From NCBI GenBank assembly GCA_947167215.1, contig CAMVHE010000024.1, positions 1-38,534 of the forward strand: a stretch of 38,534 bases of DNA, written 5' to 3'. Source of the stretch: an uncultured Clostridia bacterium. GTDB lineage: Bacteria > Bacillota > Clostridia > Christensenellales > Aristaeellaceae. The notes below the pieces were generated by a model. The model worked only from the letters and a program-made list of their open reading frames with translations. It was not told where the DNA came from and searched no databases. Position 1 is the first letter of the stretch. Every line of letters starts with the position of its first letter. The position numbers and the translations under genes were made by a program. This document shows positions 7,764-16,484 of this stretch, in pieces.

Positions 7764-9230
7764 ATGGAGAAGCGCATGGTACAGCTTCGGGATATACTCT
7801 TCAGGGTTTTGCAAAATGAAGCGCTGTTTTTTGTGCTGGCCTTTCTGGTGAGGGGCGTTCTGGAAAGCGATCTGCTATACTGGCATAAGGATGCGCTTAA
7901 TCAGGTATATAACTATGTCCTTTGTCCGTGGGGCGGTATTCTGATTGGCATGCACCTCATGAATCTTCAGCAGATGCGATCTGTTCGACGGGACATGGCA
8001 GTTCTTTTCCTGCTGTTCCTCTGGATCTGCATTCCGTTCCTCTATCGCTACGGATTTACCTTCAATAATCTGGTGACGGATGTCGGCTATCTGATGGTGT
8101 TTTTCGCCATATATGCCAGAACCTCGAGCAGGAATATTGCTGACCGCCGCACAATTCTGCGTATTGCAGGCTTTCTGCTGTCCCTGGTGGCATTGATCTG
8201 GGGCGGCATGCTTCTGCTGTGCGCTGTTTCCGGAAAAACTTATGTAATGGCGGAGAATGCCACTGTCTTTGGGGTGGATGCGTTCGGCTTCCTGTGTGCA
8301 GGCATGCATTATAACCATGTGGGAATGATTGCCGTGGTTTGTCTTTTCTTCTGCCTGGCGGCTTTTTCAGAAGAAAAGCATCCTTTGCGTTTCTTCTATT
8401 TGCTGGCTGCGGTAATAATGATGCTGGTTATTATTCTTTCTCAGAGCAGGACAGCCCGATATGCCGTCCTTCTGGCCTTTGCTTTCGGGACCTTTGCCTT
8501 TGCTGTTCGAAGGAATTATTCTCATCGGCTTCTTCATATTGCTGTTCCGGTGATGACTGCCGCCGTGATTCTGGTGGCCGGTTATATGGCCTGTTCTCTG
8601 GTGACAAGGACTGCCTTGGCACATTATCTGCAGAACGCGGAGACAGCCGTACCTGAAAACGTCGTGCCTGAAAACGCAGCACCTGAAAATGCTGCTTCTG
8701 AAAGCGTTGCACCCGAAAACACTGCTCTGGAAAGCACTGTACCGGAAAACTCCGCTCCGGTTGAAAGGAAGTTTGCAGATGCTACTTTTTCGGAACGTAC
8801 ACTGATCTGGAAGAATCTCTTTGAGCTTTGGCACAAGGAGCCGAAGATGCTGCTTATCGGCCGGGGAATTGGAAAGACCGGAGCCCTGGTAGTGAAAGGT
8901 ACCGTTCATGAGAATGCAGGAGCGGTGGCTATCCACAATACCTATTTGCAGTTTATGGCAGACTTTGGTATCATTGGTATGATTATTCAGGGAATTTTTC
9001 TGCTCATGATGGTCTGCAGAATCCTGAAGGTACTCTTTGTTTTCCCCAGAGAAAAACAGCCGGCGGGAACGCTGCCCCTCTGTATGCTTATCCTTGCAAT
9101 CATGGCGACAGGGATGATGGAAAGCCAGCCGCTGGGGCAGATGACACCGATGAATCTGGGACTATATATGGCCTTTGCACTGCTCATTCCGGAAAAAGAG
9201 CAGATGCTTGAAGTGAAAGGGAGGAATTGA
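7764..9230 (+). CDS. Polytopic membrane protein resembling O-antigen ligase/polymerase (Wzy-like)
   Basis: The 488-residue protein has roughly ten to twelve hydrophobic spans. A large extracytoplasmic segment (about residues 290-395) before the last spans carries the conserved-looking GRGIGKTG and AIHNTYLQFMADFGIIGM. The latter, with the H and N of the HNxYLQ pattern, is typical of the O-antigen ligase/polymerase family that joins lipid-linked glycans. Substrate and direction are unknown. The start is the ATG at 7764 with AGGAGGG eight bases upstream. Residues 295-334 form a degenerate pentapeptide repeat (separate entry). The next gene begins three bases after the stop, so the two form an operon, and it encodes a secreted protein. 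Confidence 0.75.
   Translation: MEKRMVQLRDILFRVLQNEALFFVLAFLVRGVLESDLLYWHKDALNQVYNYVLCPWGGILIGMHLMNLQQMRSVRRDMAVLFLLFLWICIPFLYRYGFTFNNLVTDVGYLMVFFAIYARTSSRNIADRRTILRIAGFLLSLVALIWGGMLLLCAVSGKTYVMAENATVFGVDAFGFLCAGMHYNHVGMIAVVCLFFCLAAFSEEKHPLRFFYLLAAVIMMLVIILSQSRTARYAVLLAFAFGTFAFAVRRNYSHRLLHIAVPVMTAAVILVAGYMACSLVTRTALAHYLQNAETAVPENVVPENAAPENAASESVAPENTALESTVPENSAPVERKFADATFSERTLIWKNLFELWHKEPKMLLIGRGIGKTGALVVKGTVHENAGAVAIHNTYLQFMADFGIIGMIIQGIFLLMMVCRILKVLFVFPREKQPAGTLPLCMLILAIMATGMMESQPLGQMTPMNLGLYMAFALLIPEKEQMLEVKGRN
8646..8765 (+). repeat. Degenerate 15-bp coding minisatellite (xxPEN repeat)
   Basis: Eight in-frame 15-base units encode AVPEN, VVPEN, AAPEN, AASES, VAPEN, TALES, TVPEN and SAPVE. 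The GAAAAC/GAAAGC core recurs every 15 bases. The units lie in the extracytoplasmic loop of the host membrane protein and probably form a flexible acidic spacer whose copy number may vary between strains. Confidence 0.85.
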
Positions 9231-9233
9231 CAA

Positions 9234-10778
9234 GTGAGAAGAGGTTTGCTCTTTGGCTGCGTACTGCTTTTCCTGCTGCTGCCTGTGCTGGCGCTGGGAG
9301 ATACCTATGTCTTCCCCTATGAAGGATTCCGATACACAAAGCAGGCAGAGGAGACCGTGATCACCCAGACAAATACGGAAACGCAGAAAGACTTTATTGC
9401 TGCTCTGGGAACCACCAGCGAGGCGATGCTGGCGAACTTTATTGCGTCAGGAACCGTAATGGAGGTGTTTTCGCCGGAAGGAAGCCAGGTGGCTGTTCTT
9501 GTTGCAAGTGATCCGGATATTACAGGAGTGAGTTTTGAACTGACTTCTCCGGATGCCCGGGATGCAGTGCTTTCTCATTATGAAGAAAGCGGACTTTACG
9601 ATTCCTGTTCCTGGACCGATACCACACCGCGCTGCATTCGTCTGGTTTCTTCAGCCATGTATGCATCCATGCCGGTATACTCTCTTCGCTATGTTACGCT
9701 CCGCAATGACCGTCTTTATACGCTGCATATGAGTATTGTGGGACATGAGCCGGCAGAGGAAGACGACGGCCGCATGCAGACAATTCTGTCGGGTATCCAT
9801 TTCTTTGACGTGGTGCCTGAACCTACGGCGACGCCGACGCCTGCTGTCCGCGTGACAGAGACCGCTGTGCCGGAGGCTACACCTCAGGCGGTGCAGGCGG
9901 CAGTTATCAGCGGCAACATCACTCTGATGCAGACGCCTACGTACACCAATGACCGCAATGTCCTGATTTCCGGAACAACCGATCCCAATGCTGCACTGAC
10001 GCTGACCTGCAATGAACAGGAACTGGCAAAAGCCACTTCGGGGACGGATGGTGTTTTCCGTATCAGTGTGAATCTGCCGGAGGAGGGAGATAACACGCTC
10101 CTGCTGACGACGGATAATGCCAGTGCTCAGTTTGTTATCCGCTATGAGCTGCCGGCAACGCGTCTTGAAATTACAGGGCCGGAAGAAACGACCTTTACCG
10201 GAGAAGGAATTGTGATTCGCGGCGTTACGGAGCCGGAGGCAACGGTATTTGTAAACAGCGAGATCTATGATACCAATGTGAAGGCCAACCGGAACGGTGC
10301 TTTCAGTGTACGGGTAGTTCTTTCCCGGGCGGGTACCTATGCCTTCAATCTCCGGGTTAAGACCAACGGGCACAGCCGGACGAATAAAGTCATATATCTT
10401 ACCCGTGTTCTGACAGAACGGGAAGAAATTGCAGCTTTCAGAAATGAGGTCATTCCTCTCGAGTATTCCGATCTGGCAGCCCACCCGGAACGCTATGTGG
10501 GCGAGAAATTCATCTTCCGCGGAAAAGTTATGGAATTTACGGATTACAACGGGTCACCCTGTGCATTGGTCTGTGTTTCCAACCCCAATACGGGTGTCTG
10601 GAACAATCCTCTCTATGCGGTGCTCAAGGTGGATGCGGAAGTGAATATTGGAGATGTCATGACCTTTTACCTGACCGGTGAGGGGATTACCCTGCCTGCA
10701 GACCGCCAGTATACCAGCGACGGACGGGACACGGAAGCGCCGGTGGCACGGGCATTTTACTATAGCACAAACCGATAA
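9234..10778 (+). CDS. Secreted multidomain protein with Ig-like domains
   Basis: The 514-residue protein starts at GTG 9234, three bases after the previous stop, with GGGAGG upstream. A clear signal peptide (residues 1-22, cut after VLALG or thereabouts) precedes a first globular domain (about 25-185). A Thr/Pro/Glu linker follows (about 190-220, PTATPTPAV and EATPQ), then two Ig-like beta-sandwich repeats. Each repeat has the pattern T..R/G..I.G.T-(D/E)P-(N/E)A followed by G.F.(I/V).V.L...G (about 235-390), typical of bacterial surface proteins. The C-terminal domain (about 405-514) contains YVGEKFIFRGKV and looks like an OB-type barrel. Its function is unknown. Co-transcription with the ligase-like gene suggests a role in envelope polymer handling. 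Confidence 0.75.
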   Translation: MRRGLLFGCVLLFLLLPVLALGDTYVFPYEGFRYTKQAEETVITQTNTETQKDFIAALGTTSEAMLANFIASGTVMEVFSPEGSQVAVLVASDPDITGVSFELTSPDARDAVLSHYEESGLYDSCSWTDTTPRCIRLVSSAMYASMPVYSLRYVTLRNDRLYTLHMSIVGHEPAEEDDGRMQTILSGIHFFDVVPEPTATPTPAVRVTETAVPEATPQAVQAAVISGNITLMQTPTYTNDRNVLISGTTDPNAALTLTCNEQELAKATSGTDGVFRISVNLPEEGDNTLLLTTDNASAQFVIRYELPATRLEITGPEETTFTGEGIVIRGVTEPEATVFVNSEIYDTNVKANRNGAFSVRVVLSRAGTYAFNLRVKTNGHSRTNKVIYLTRVLTEREEIAAFRNEVIPLEYSDLAAHPERYVGEKFIFRGKVMEFTDYNGSPCALVCVSNPNTGVWNNPLYAVLKVDAEVNIGDVMTFYLTGEGITLPADRQYTSDGRDTEAPVARAFYYSTNR

Positions 10779-10850
10779 TCATTTACGGGCGGAGACTGAG
10801 GCCTCCGCCAGGATAAGCGTATGTTCGCCGATATCACGGGATACTTTTAC

Positions 10851-10887
10851 AGCAGATACACAAGAGCGTGTATCTGCTTTTTCTTTT
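10851..10887 (+). terminator. Strong intrinsic terminator after the secreted Ig-like protein
   Basis: AGCAGATACAC (10851-10861) pairs over 11 bp with GTGTATCTGCT (10868-10878), followed by TTTTTCTTTT. A weaker hairpin without a T-tract, GGCGGAG/CTCCGCC, lies just upstream at 10788-10809. Confidence 0.92.
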
Positions 10888-11270
10888 CCCGGTTCGTGAC
10901 GGAGAGGGGTATCTGAACGATGAAGTATTACACACATAATATGAGTAAAGTTTCCGCAGGCAGAAAAGGAGGACGACAGTAAAGGGAATAATATGTCGTC
11001 CATAATTTGTGCAAACAGATGGCGATGCTGAATAGCAGAAATGAAGCAGCGGAAAAGTACGAGACACGGGTGATTACCTTCACCTGCGGGGATAAATGAG
11101 AATATAAAAAGAAAAATACACCTTTCTGCCGGCGGGAAAGAAATAAAGCGCATTCTGTTCCGGACTTTATCAGGAAAAGTCAATGATACTTGACAGCAGG
11201 TTTTGTAAAACAAAATCTTCTGAAAAACGAACATTTAAAAACATGTCCTAAAAAAATTACAGTGAAAGCC
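10888..11270. other. Intergenic region without a recognised gene
   Basis: About 380 bases between the terminator and the XRE promoter. Both strands have short open frames, but none has a ribosome site and a family signature. I see nothing else in it. Confidence 0.5.
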
Positions 11271-11299
11271 TTGACAAATAAGAGATATTATGATTTAAT
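11271..11299 (+). promoter_or_regulatory. Sigma-A promoter of the regulator-potABCD operon
   Basis: A perfect TTGACA (11271-11276) is followed after 17 bases by TTTAAT (11294-11299), one mismatch from consensus. The start point would be near 11306, about 55 bases before the regulator ATG. Confidence 0.8.
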
Positions 11300-11315
11300 C
11301 TGCATCGTTTTGATT

Positions 11316-11328
11316 AAACATATTGTTT
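11316..11328 (+). promoter_or_regulatory. Candidate operator, inverted repeat AAACA-TAT-TGTTT
   Basis: A perfect 5-bp inverted repeat with a 3-base centre sits about ten bases downstream of the predicted start point. A dimeric helix-turn-helix repressor bound here would block transcription. It is the natural candidate for autoregulation by the adjacent XRE-cupin protein. Confidence 0.5.
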
Positions 11329-11360
11329 CATATAAGAAAACTTTTGCGGGGAATTTTGCG

Positions 11361-11897
11361 ATGAATATTGGAAAGAAGATCAAAGCACTCCGAAAAAAGA
11401 ATAATTTAACGCAAAAGGAGCTGGCAGACCGCTGTGAACTGTCCAAAGGTTTTATTTCCCTGGTGGAAAGCGATCAGACATCACCATCTCTGTCGACCCT
11501 GGAGGACATCCTGACGATCTTTGGCATCTCTTTTCATGAATTCTTTTCGGAGGAGGAAACGGAAAATCCCGTTTACTGCAAGGAAGACGTCTTTGTGAAG
11601 AAAGGCGAGGACGGTGTTACCATACACTGGCTGATTCCGGATACCCAGAAGAAAGACCTGGAACCTATTATGGTGACGCTTAATCCCGGTACTCAGACGG
11701 AACCGGATGATCCCCATATGGGAGAAGAGTTTGGCTATGTCATGACGGGAGCCATTGATCTGGTACTGGGAGATAAAAGCTATCATGCCCGCAGGGGAGA
11801 CAGCTTTTCCTATACGGCATCCAAGATCCATTACCTGAAAAACACGGGGAAAACCCAGGCGGTTGTTATCTGGGTATCCACCCCACCCAGCTTTTAA
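11361..11897 (+). CDS. XRE-family regulator with C-terminal cupin domain (polyamine operon regulator)
   Basis: The 178-residue protein joins an N-terminal lambda-repressor-like helix-turn-helix (residues 1-62, including LTQKELADRCELSKGFIS) to a C-terminal cupin-2 barrel (about 100-175, with the GEEFGYVMTGAIDL strand and RRGDSFSY). This architecture is common in PuuR-type regulators that sense small ligands of the operon they control. It lies 24 bases before potA with no terminator between. The inference is that it senses polyamine levels and adjusts both its own expression and the importer's. The start is the ATG at 11361 preceded by GCGGGGA; the longer in-frame start at 11190 lies upstream of the promoter and is rejected. 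Confidence 0.9.
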   Translation: MNIGKKIKALRKKNNLTQKELADRCELSKGFISLVESDQTSPSLSTLEDILTIFGISFHEFFSEEETENPVYCKEDVFVKKGEDGVTIHWLIPDTQKKDLEPIMVTLNPGTQTEPDDPHMGEEFGYVMTGAIDLVLGDKSYHARRGDSFSYTASKIHYLKNTGKTQAVVIWVSTPPSF

Positions 11898-11921
11898 TTC
11901 ATCCCATTGGAGGACATGATC

Positions 11922-13031
11922 ATGGAAAACAAAACCATTCTTTCGGTTCGCAATGTGCAGGTAGTCTTCGATGACGGCTTTACGGCATTGCATGGGGTCA
12001 GCCTTGATATTGGAGAAAATGAATTTGTTACCCTGCTTGGCCCATCAGGCTGTGGAAAAACGACTCTGCTGCGCTGCATCGGCGGATTTGAAAAACCGAC
12101 GGGCGGTGAGATTCTCTTCAGGGGAGAGAACATTATCCCATATCCTCCTTACAAGCGTCATATCAATACCGTGTTTCAGCGCTATGCACTTTTCCCGCAC
12201 CTGAATGTAGCCCAGAATGTCGCATTTGGCCCGGACCTGCGGAGAGAAGACAAGAAAAAAGTTGCCCGCCAGGTTTCGGAGATGCTTGAACTGGTCGGCC
12301 TTGCCGGTTTTGAAAAACGGCGCATCAACAGTCTGTCCGGCGGTCAGCAGCAGCGCGTTGCAATTGCGCGTGCGCTGATCAACAGTCCGTCCATTCTGCT
12401 GCTGGATGAGCCCCTTGGCGCCCTTGACCTTAAGCTCCGCCGGGAGATGCAGCTGGAGCTCAAGCGCATCCAGCGGGAATCTGGCATTACGTTCCTTTTT
12501 GTCACCCATGATCAGGAAGAAGCACTGACCATGAGCGACCGTGTTGCTGTCATGCGTTCCGGTCATATCCTGCAGTTGGGAACCCCGGAAGACATTTATA
12601 ATGAGCCGCGTTCGGCATTCGTAGCTGATTTCATAGGAGCAAGCAATATTCTGCCGTCGACGATGGTGCATGACCGCCTTGTGCATTTTCTGGGTGTGGA
12701 CTTTCCTTGTGTGGATGAAGGCTTTGGAGAAAACAGTCCGGTTGATGTGGTTCTGCGGCCGGAGGATGTTAAGCTTCATCCGCTGACAGACCCCTATGAG
12801 AATGTGCCGGAAGGCGTTGTGGAGTCCTTACTTTTTAAAGGGGTCCATTATGAAATGAAAGTGCGCACCGGTGATGATGTGCTTCTGGTTCATTCCACGC
12901 ATGCCAGACCCGTCGGTACGCAGGTGAAGCTCACGGTGGCGCCGGAAGATATTCAGGTGATGGAGAAGAGCGAGTTTTCTCCGGACAGAAGAAAAGCTGC
13001 ACAGGCGGCAGAGAAAGGGGCAAACCATTGA
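11922..13031 (+). CDS. potA: Spermidine/putrescine ABC transporter ATP-binding protein
   Basis: This is the cytoplasmic ATPase that powers polyamine import through PotBC. The 369-residue protein has Walker A GPSGCGKTT (about residue 39), the ABC signature LSGGQQQR (about 138), Walker B LLLDEPLGALD (about 158), the switch histidine in FVTHDQEEA, and a C-terminal TOBE regulatory region (about 275-350). Of the clustered in-frame starts, the ATG at 11922 has GGAGG eight bases upstream, while the ATG at 11916 has it only two bases away. The last four bases overlap potB. Confidence 0.96.
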   Translation: MENKTILSVRNVQVVFDDGFTALHGVSLDIGENEFVTLLGPSGCGKTTLLRCIGGFEKPTGGEILFRGENIIPYPPYKRHINTVFQRYALFPHLNVAQNVAFGPDLRREDKKKVARQVSEMLELVGLAGFEKRRINSLSGGQQQRVAIARALINSPSILLLDEPLGALDLKLRREMQLELKRIQRESGITFLFVTHDQEEALTMSDRVAVMRSGHILQLGTPEDIYNEPRSAFVADFIGASNILPSTMVHDRLVHFLGVDFPCVDEGFGENSPVDVVLRPEDVKLHPLTDPYENVPEGVVESLLFKGVHYEMKVRTGDDVLLVHSTHARPVGTQVKLTVAPEDIQVMEKSEFSPDRRKAAQAAEKGANH

Positions 13032-13996
13032 AAAGAAAAAGTATTATGGCGCTTCCTTTTGCTGTATGGGCGTTCATCTTTATCATCTTCCCGCTTTGTC
13101 TGGTGGTCTGGTACGGCATTACGCTGGAAGTGCCAATGGCCTATACAGAGATTACGCTGGAGGATGGCACCACTGCCTATGAGCTGGAGGATGGTACCGT
13201 GCAGACGCAGCTTCCCTGGCAGAAAAAATGGGTGCTTTCTACACAGAACTTCCATCGGATGGTGGAGCCTACCTACCTGAGGCTGCTGATCCGTTCCCTG
13301 CGTGTTGCGTTTATTACGACGATTGTATGCCTCCTGCTGGGATATCCGGTTGCACTTATTCTGACGGGCAAGGATTTCAAGCATCCCGCACTCTGGCTGA
13401 TGCTGATCATTCTTCCCATGTGGATGAACTTTCTGCTTCGAACGTATTCCTGGCTTTCCATCCTCGAAAAGAATGGCATTCTTAACAACTGGATTGCGGC
13501 GCTGAGGGATATATTCCCTGCACTGGATACTGTTCTGACAAACCGCGGCGTTGAGGGGAAGATCATCTTCCTTTATAACGAGAATGCTGTGATCCTCGGC
13601 ATGGTTTATAACTATCTGTCCTTTATGATCATGCCAATCTATACCGTGATTGAGAAAATTGACAGGAGCCTGCTGGAAGCGGCGGCGGACCTCGGTGCAA
13701 ATCCGGTGAAGAGCTTCTTCCGGGTAACCCTTCCTTATTCCATTCCGGGCGTCATGGAAGGTGTTACCATGGTCTTTGTGCCGGCGGTCACCACCTTCGT
13801 TATTTCTCAGCTGATGGGCGGCGGCAAGGTCCCGCTTATCGGAGATATCATTCAGAATCAGTTTGGCAAATCCAGTGACTGGCACTTTGGCGCAACGCTG
13901 TCCCTGCTCGTGATGGTGGTAGTGCTTTCCTTCATGTGGGCACTGCAGCATATTGACAAGGAAGAAGAGCAGCAGAAGGAGGTGCGCATCCTCTGA
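13028..13996 (+). CDS. potB: Spermidine/putrescine ABC transporter permease
   Basis: This is one of two channel-forming permeases of the polyamine importer. The 322-residue protein has six membrane spans and the EAA loop that docks on PotA, LLEAAADLGANPVKSFFRVTLP (about residues 215-236). An unusually long extracytoplasmic stretch (about residues 33-85) rich in Glu, Asp and Thr follows the first helix. The start is TTG at 13028, which overlaps the potA stop (TTGA) and has AAAGGGG eight bases upstream. An internal ATG at 13046 has no comparable site and would cut into the first helix. Confidence 0.94.
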   Translation: MKRKSIMALPFAVWAFIFIIFPLCLVVWYGITLEVPMAYTEITLEDGTTAYELEDGTVQTQLPWQKKWVLSTQNFHRMVEPTYLRLLIRSLRVAFITTIVCLLLGYPVALILTGKDFKHPALWLMLIILPMWMNFLLRTYSWLSILEKNGILNNWIAALRDIFPALDTVLTNRGVEGKIIFLYNENAVILGMVYNYLSFMIMPIYTVIEKIDRSLLEAAADLGANPVKSFFRVTLPYSIPGVMEGVTMVFVPAVTTFVISQLMGGGKVPLIGDIIQNQFGKSSDWHFGATLSLLVMVVVLSFMWALQHIDKEEEQQKEVRIL

Positions 13997-14799
13997 TGAA
14001 AAGTCTGAGAAAGATTTATGTGGGGCTGATCATGGCCTTCCTGTATGCGCCGATTGTCCTTCTTATCCTTTACTCCTTTAATGACAGCAAATCCCGCGCA
14101 AACTGGGGCGGATTTACGTTCAAGTGGTACCTGGAACTGCTGCATGATCAGACAATTCTTTCTGCACTTGGCGTCACACTTTCGATTGCAGCACTTGCAG
14201 CGGTTATTTCTACGGTTCTGGGAACCTTTGGCGCGATTGTTCTTTTCCAGATGAAAAAGGCTCCCCGCCAGGTACTGCTCAGCACCATAAACCTGCCGAT
14301 GCTTAACTCGGAAGTAGTTACCGGCGTGAGCCTGATGCTTCTGTATTCCATGACCCACCTGCAGCTTGGCTATCTGACACTGCTGCTTTCTCATGTGGCA
14401 TTCTGCGTTCCCTATGTGGTACTGAGCGTCATGCCAAAGCTGCGGCAGCTGGACCCTAACCTGGCCGAAGCCGCGCAGGACCTTGGGGCGACACCTTTAC
14501 AGGGATTCTTCAAGGTTATTCTACCGGATATCATGCCGGGCGTGCTTTCAGGCTTCCTGATGGCGCTTACCATGTCGCTGGATGACTTTGTGGTCAGTTT
14601 CTTTACTACGGGATCAGGCGTCAATAACCTGTCCATAACCATCTATACCATGGCAAAGAAAGGCATCTCCCCGAAGATTAATGCTCTTTCATCGATTATT
14701 TTTGCAGTGGTTTTTGTTCTGATGTTAGGCCTTAACCTGAAAGATATCCGCAAACCCGGACAGGAGGGCAAGCTGGATAAGGTTAAGATTCCTTACTAA
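13996..14799 (+). CDS. potC: Spermidine/putrescine ABC transporter permease
   Basis: This is the second permease, pairing with PotB. The 267-residue protein has six hydrophobic spans and the EAA motif LAEAAQDLGATPLQGFFKVILP (about residues 156-177), which contacts the ATPase. The SLDDFVVSFF segment (about 195) is typical of PotC. The ATG shares its A with the potB stop (TGATG), and AAGGAGGT lies upstream. A 97-base gap with a modest hairpin but no T-tract precedes potD. Confidence 0.95.
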   Translation: MKSLRKIYVGLIMAFLYAPIVLLILYSFNDSKSRANWGGFTFKWYLELLHDQTILSALGVTLSIAALAAVISTVLGTFGAIVLFQMKKAPRQVLLSTINLPMLNSEVVTGVSLMLLYSMTHLQLGYLTLLLSHVAFCVPYVVLSVMPKLRQLDPNLAEAAQDLGATPLQGFFKVILPDIMPGVLSGFLMALTMSLDDFVVSFFTTGSGVNNLSITIYTMAKKGISPKINALSSIIFAVVFVLMLGLNLKDIRKPGQEGKLDKVKIPY

Positions 14800-14896
14800 A
14801 TATCCCCGGTACTCCCGAGGAAACGGCGAAAGCGGAAAATATTTGCGGCTTCTGCTTTCTAACCCGCCCGGCCGCCGCACCGGAGAGGTAACAAAC

Positions 14897-15931
14897 ATGA
14901 AGAAATGGATGATTTGCCTGCTGACTCTCGTGCTGACATTTGGTGCCTGCGCATTGGCTGCGGAAACGATTTCCGTGTACAACTGGGGGGATTACATTGA
15001 CATGGAAGTCCTTGACATGTTTGAAAAGGAAACGGGCATCAAGGTGATCTATGAACTGTATGAGACCAATGAAGACATGTATGCCAAACTCATGAATACC
15101 AATGCCGGCTATGATGTTATCTTTCCTTCGGATTACATGGTAGAGCGTCTGATTCATGAAGATGCGCTGCTGCCTATTAACTGGGACAATATCCCCAACG
15201 TAGCAAATATTGAAGAGCGTTTCATGCATCAATCCTATGACCCGGAATCCACCTATTCCGTTCCGTATACCTGGGGTACCATGGGCATTCTTTACAATAC
15301 CGAAATGGTTGATGAGGCGCCAACCAGCTGGAATACACTGATGGACCCCGCATATACCATGGATATGCTGATGCTCAATTCTCCGCGTGATACGTTGGGT
15401 ATTGCACTGCTGATGTGCGGCCACAGCCTGAATTCCATCGATGATGCCGATCTTGAGGACGCCAAGGCACTGCTGATTGAACAGAAGCCCATGGTTCTGG
15501 CATATGTGGTTGATGAAGTCAAGGACAAGATGATCGGCGATGAGGCTTCCGTGGCTCTGGTCTGGTCCGGTGATGCAACGTATTGCATGTCTGAAAATGA
15601 GAATCTCGATTATGTGGTTCCTGAAGAAGGCAGCAATATTTTCTTTGATGCAATCTGCATTCCCAAAGGTGCCAAGAATGTATCCGGAGCGGAAAAGTTT
15701 ATCGACTTCCTCTGCCGCCCGGACATTGCTGCCATGAACTACGAGTATGTTGGATATGCCATTCCGAACAAGGGTGCTATTGAGCTGATGGGTGCTGACG
15801 AATACAATGCATCCCCGGTCAACAATCCGCCTCAGGAAGTCCTCGACAAATGTGAAGTTTTTCATTATCTTGGGGATGAAGATACCAAAAAGTATGATAA
15901 GATCTGGACGGAAATCATTTCTGAATTCTGA
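14897..15931 (+). CDS. potD: Spermidine/putrescine-binding protein
   Basis: This extracytoplasmic solute-binding protein captures polyamines and delivers them to PotBC. The 344-residue precursor has a signal peptide ending near CALAAE (residues 1-23). The mature part begins with the family hallmark ISVYNWGDYID and includes YDVIFPSDYMVERL (about 74) and VPYTWGTMGILYN (about 122), which line the polyamine pocket. A cysteine at residue 17 is preceded by F-G-A, not a good lipobox, so membrane anchoring is uncertain. The ATG at 14897 has GGAGAGG upstream. It is the last gene of the operon and is followed by a terminator. Confidence 0.95.
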   Translation: MKKWMICLLTLVLTFGACALAAETISVYNWGDYIDMEVLDMFEKETGIKVIYELYETNEDMYAKLMNTNAGYDVIFPSDYMVERLIHEDALLPINWDNIPNVANIEERFMHQSYDPESTYSVPYTWGTMGILYNTEMVDEAPTSWNTLMDPAYTMDMLMLNSPRDTLGIALLMCGHSLNSIDDADLEDAKALLIEQKPMVLAYVVDEVKDKMIGDEASVALVWSGDATYCMSENENLDYVVPEEGSNIFFDAICIPKGAKNVSGAEKFIDFLCRPDIAAMNYEYVGYAIPNKGAIELMGADEYNASPVNNPPQEVLDKCEVFHYLGDEDTKKYDKIWTEIISEF

Positions 15932-15936
15932 TCATG

Positions 15937-15961
15937 GCGCTCTTCGGAGCGCTTTTTTATT
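15937..15961 (+). terminator. Intrinsic terminator of the pot operon
   Basis: GCGCTC (15937-15942), a TTCG tetraloop and GAGCGC (15947-15952) are followed by TTTTTTATTTT. Confidence 0.95.
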
Positions 15962-16281
15962 TTGATGCATTTTCGGAAAACCGCAATTACTGCGATTTGG
16001 GCAGCTGATTGCTTCAAATAATAAAAGCATTTAATCCCCTTCATGTCAGAAAACTGCTGTAAGGACAGCTGCGGAAGTGAGGACTTTTTTGGTAAGAACA
16101 GGTTTTCCTATAGCCCCAAACGGAGAGCCCTTGATGAGAAGGAATATAGAGATGGCACAGATGCCGGAAGAATTATCCCATAGATATCTAATGGCATAAC
16201 CTTGAAACCAGGGCCAACGTATTTCCTGCTTTTATCGAAAAACTGATAATTGCGGATAATGCGCCAACGGCATACTGAAAG
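15962..16281. other. Intergenic region ending in an orphan terminator
   Basis: About 320 bases without a convincing gene on either strand. Because a strong terminator stands at its end with no ORF in front of it, an unrecognised small RNA could be encoded here. I see no known riboswitch or RNA family. Confidence 0.4.
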
Positions 16282-16327
16282 AAAACAGGCTCAAAAGACC
16301 TGCAAGTGGCCTTTGAGCCTGTTTTTT
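16282..16327 (+). terminator. Orphan intrinsic terminator
   Basis: CAGGCTCAAA (16286-16295) pairs with TTTGAGCCTG (16312-16321), with further GACC/GGCC pairing inside, followed by TTTTTT. AAAA precedes the stem, so it could also work on the minus strand. Confidence 0.85.
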
Positions 16328-16455
16328 ATGTGTGCTGTGGATCTCAGGAAGGGAAAACAGGGATAGGGCAGACTGTCCGGAGGGAGTGGAATCGTTCTGC
16401 ATGAAATACAATAAGAAGAAAAAACACACTTGATACAACGCTGTGAAGAACTGGA

Positions 16456-16484
16456 TGGTCAGAAACCAGAAAAGAATATATAAT
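16456..16484 (+). promoter_or_regulatory. Candidate promoter of the 2H/LMW-phosphatase gene
   Basis: TATAAT (16479-16484) is preceded after 17 bases by TGGTCA (16456-16461), four of six -35 matches. The start point would be near 16491, giving a leader of about 245 bases before the ATG chosen at 16738. It does not carry the CGCAACTTTTTCGCC box found before the tRNA-like array. Confidence 0.5.

Noticed and set aside
8646-8765. Regular 15-base periodicity resembling a CRISPR-like repeat
   Set aside because: Units are contiguous without spacers, degenerate and in frame with the protein.
14897-14965. Possible lipoprotein signal in PotD
   Set aside because: The residues before the cysteine (F-G-A-C) do not match a lipobox; a standard signal peptidase site after CALA is more likely.
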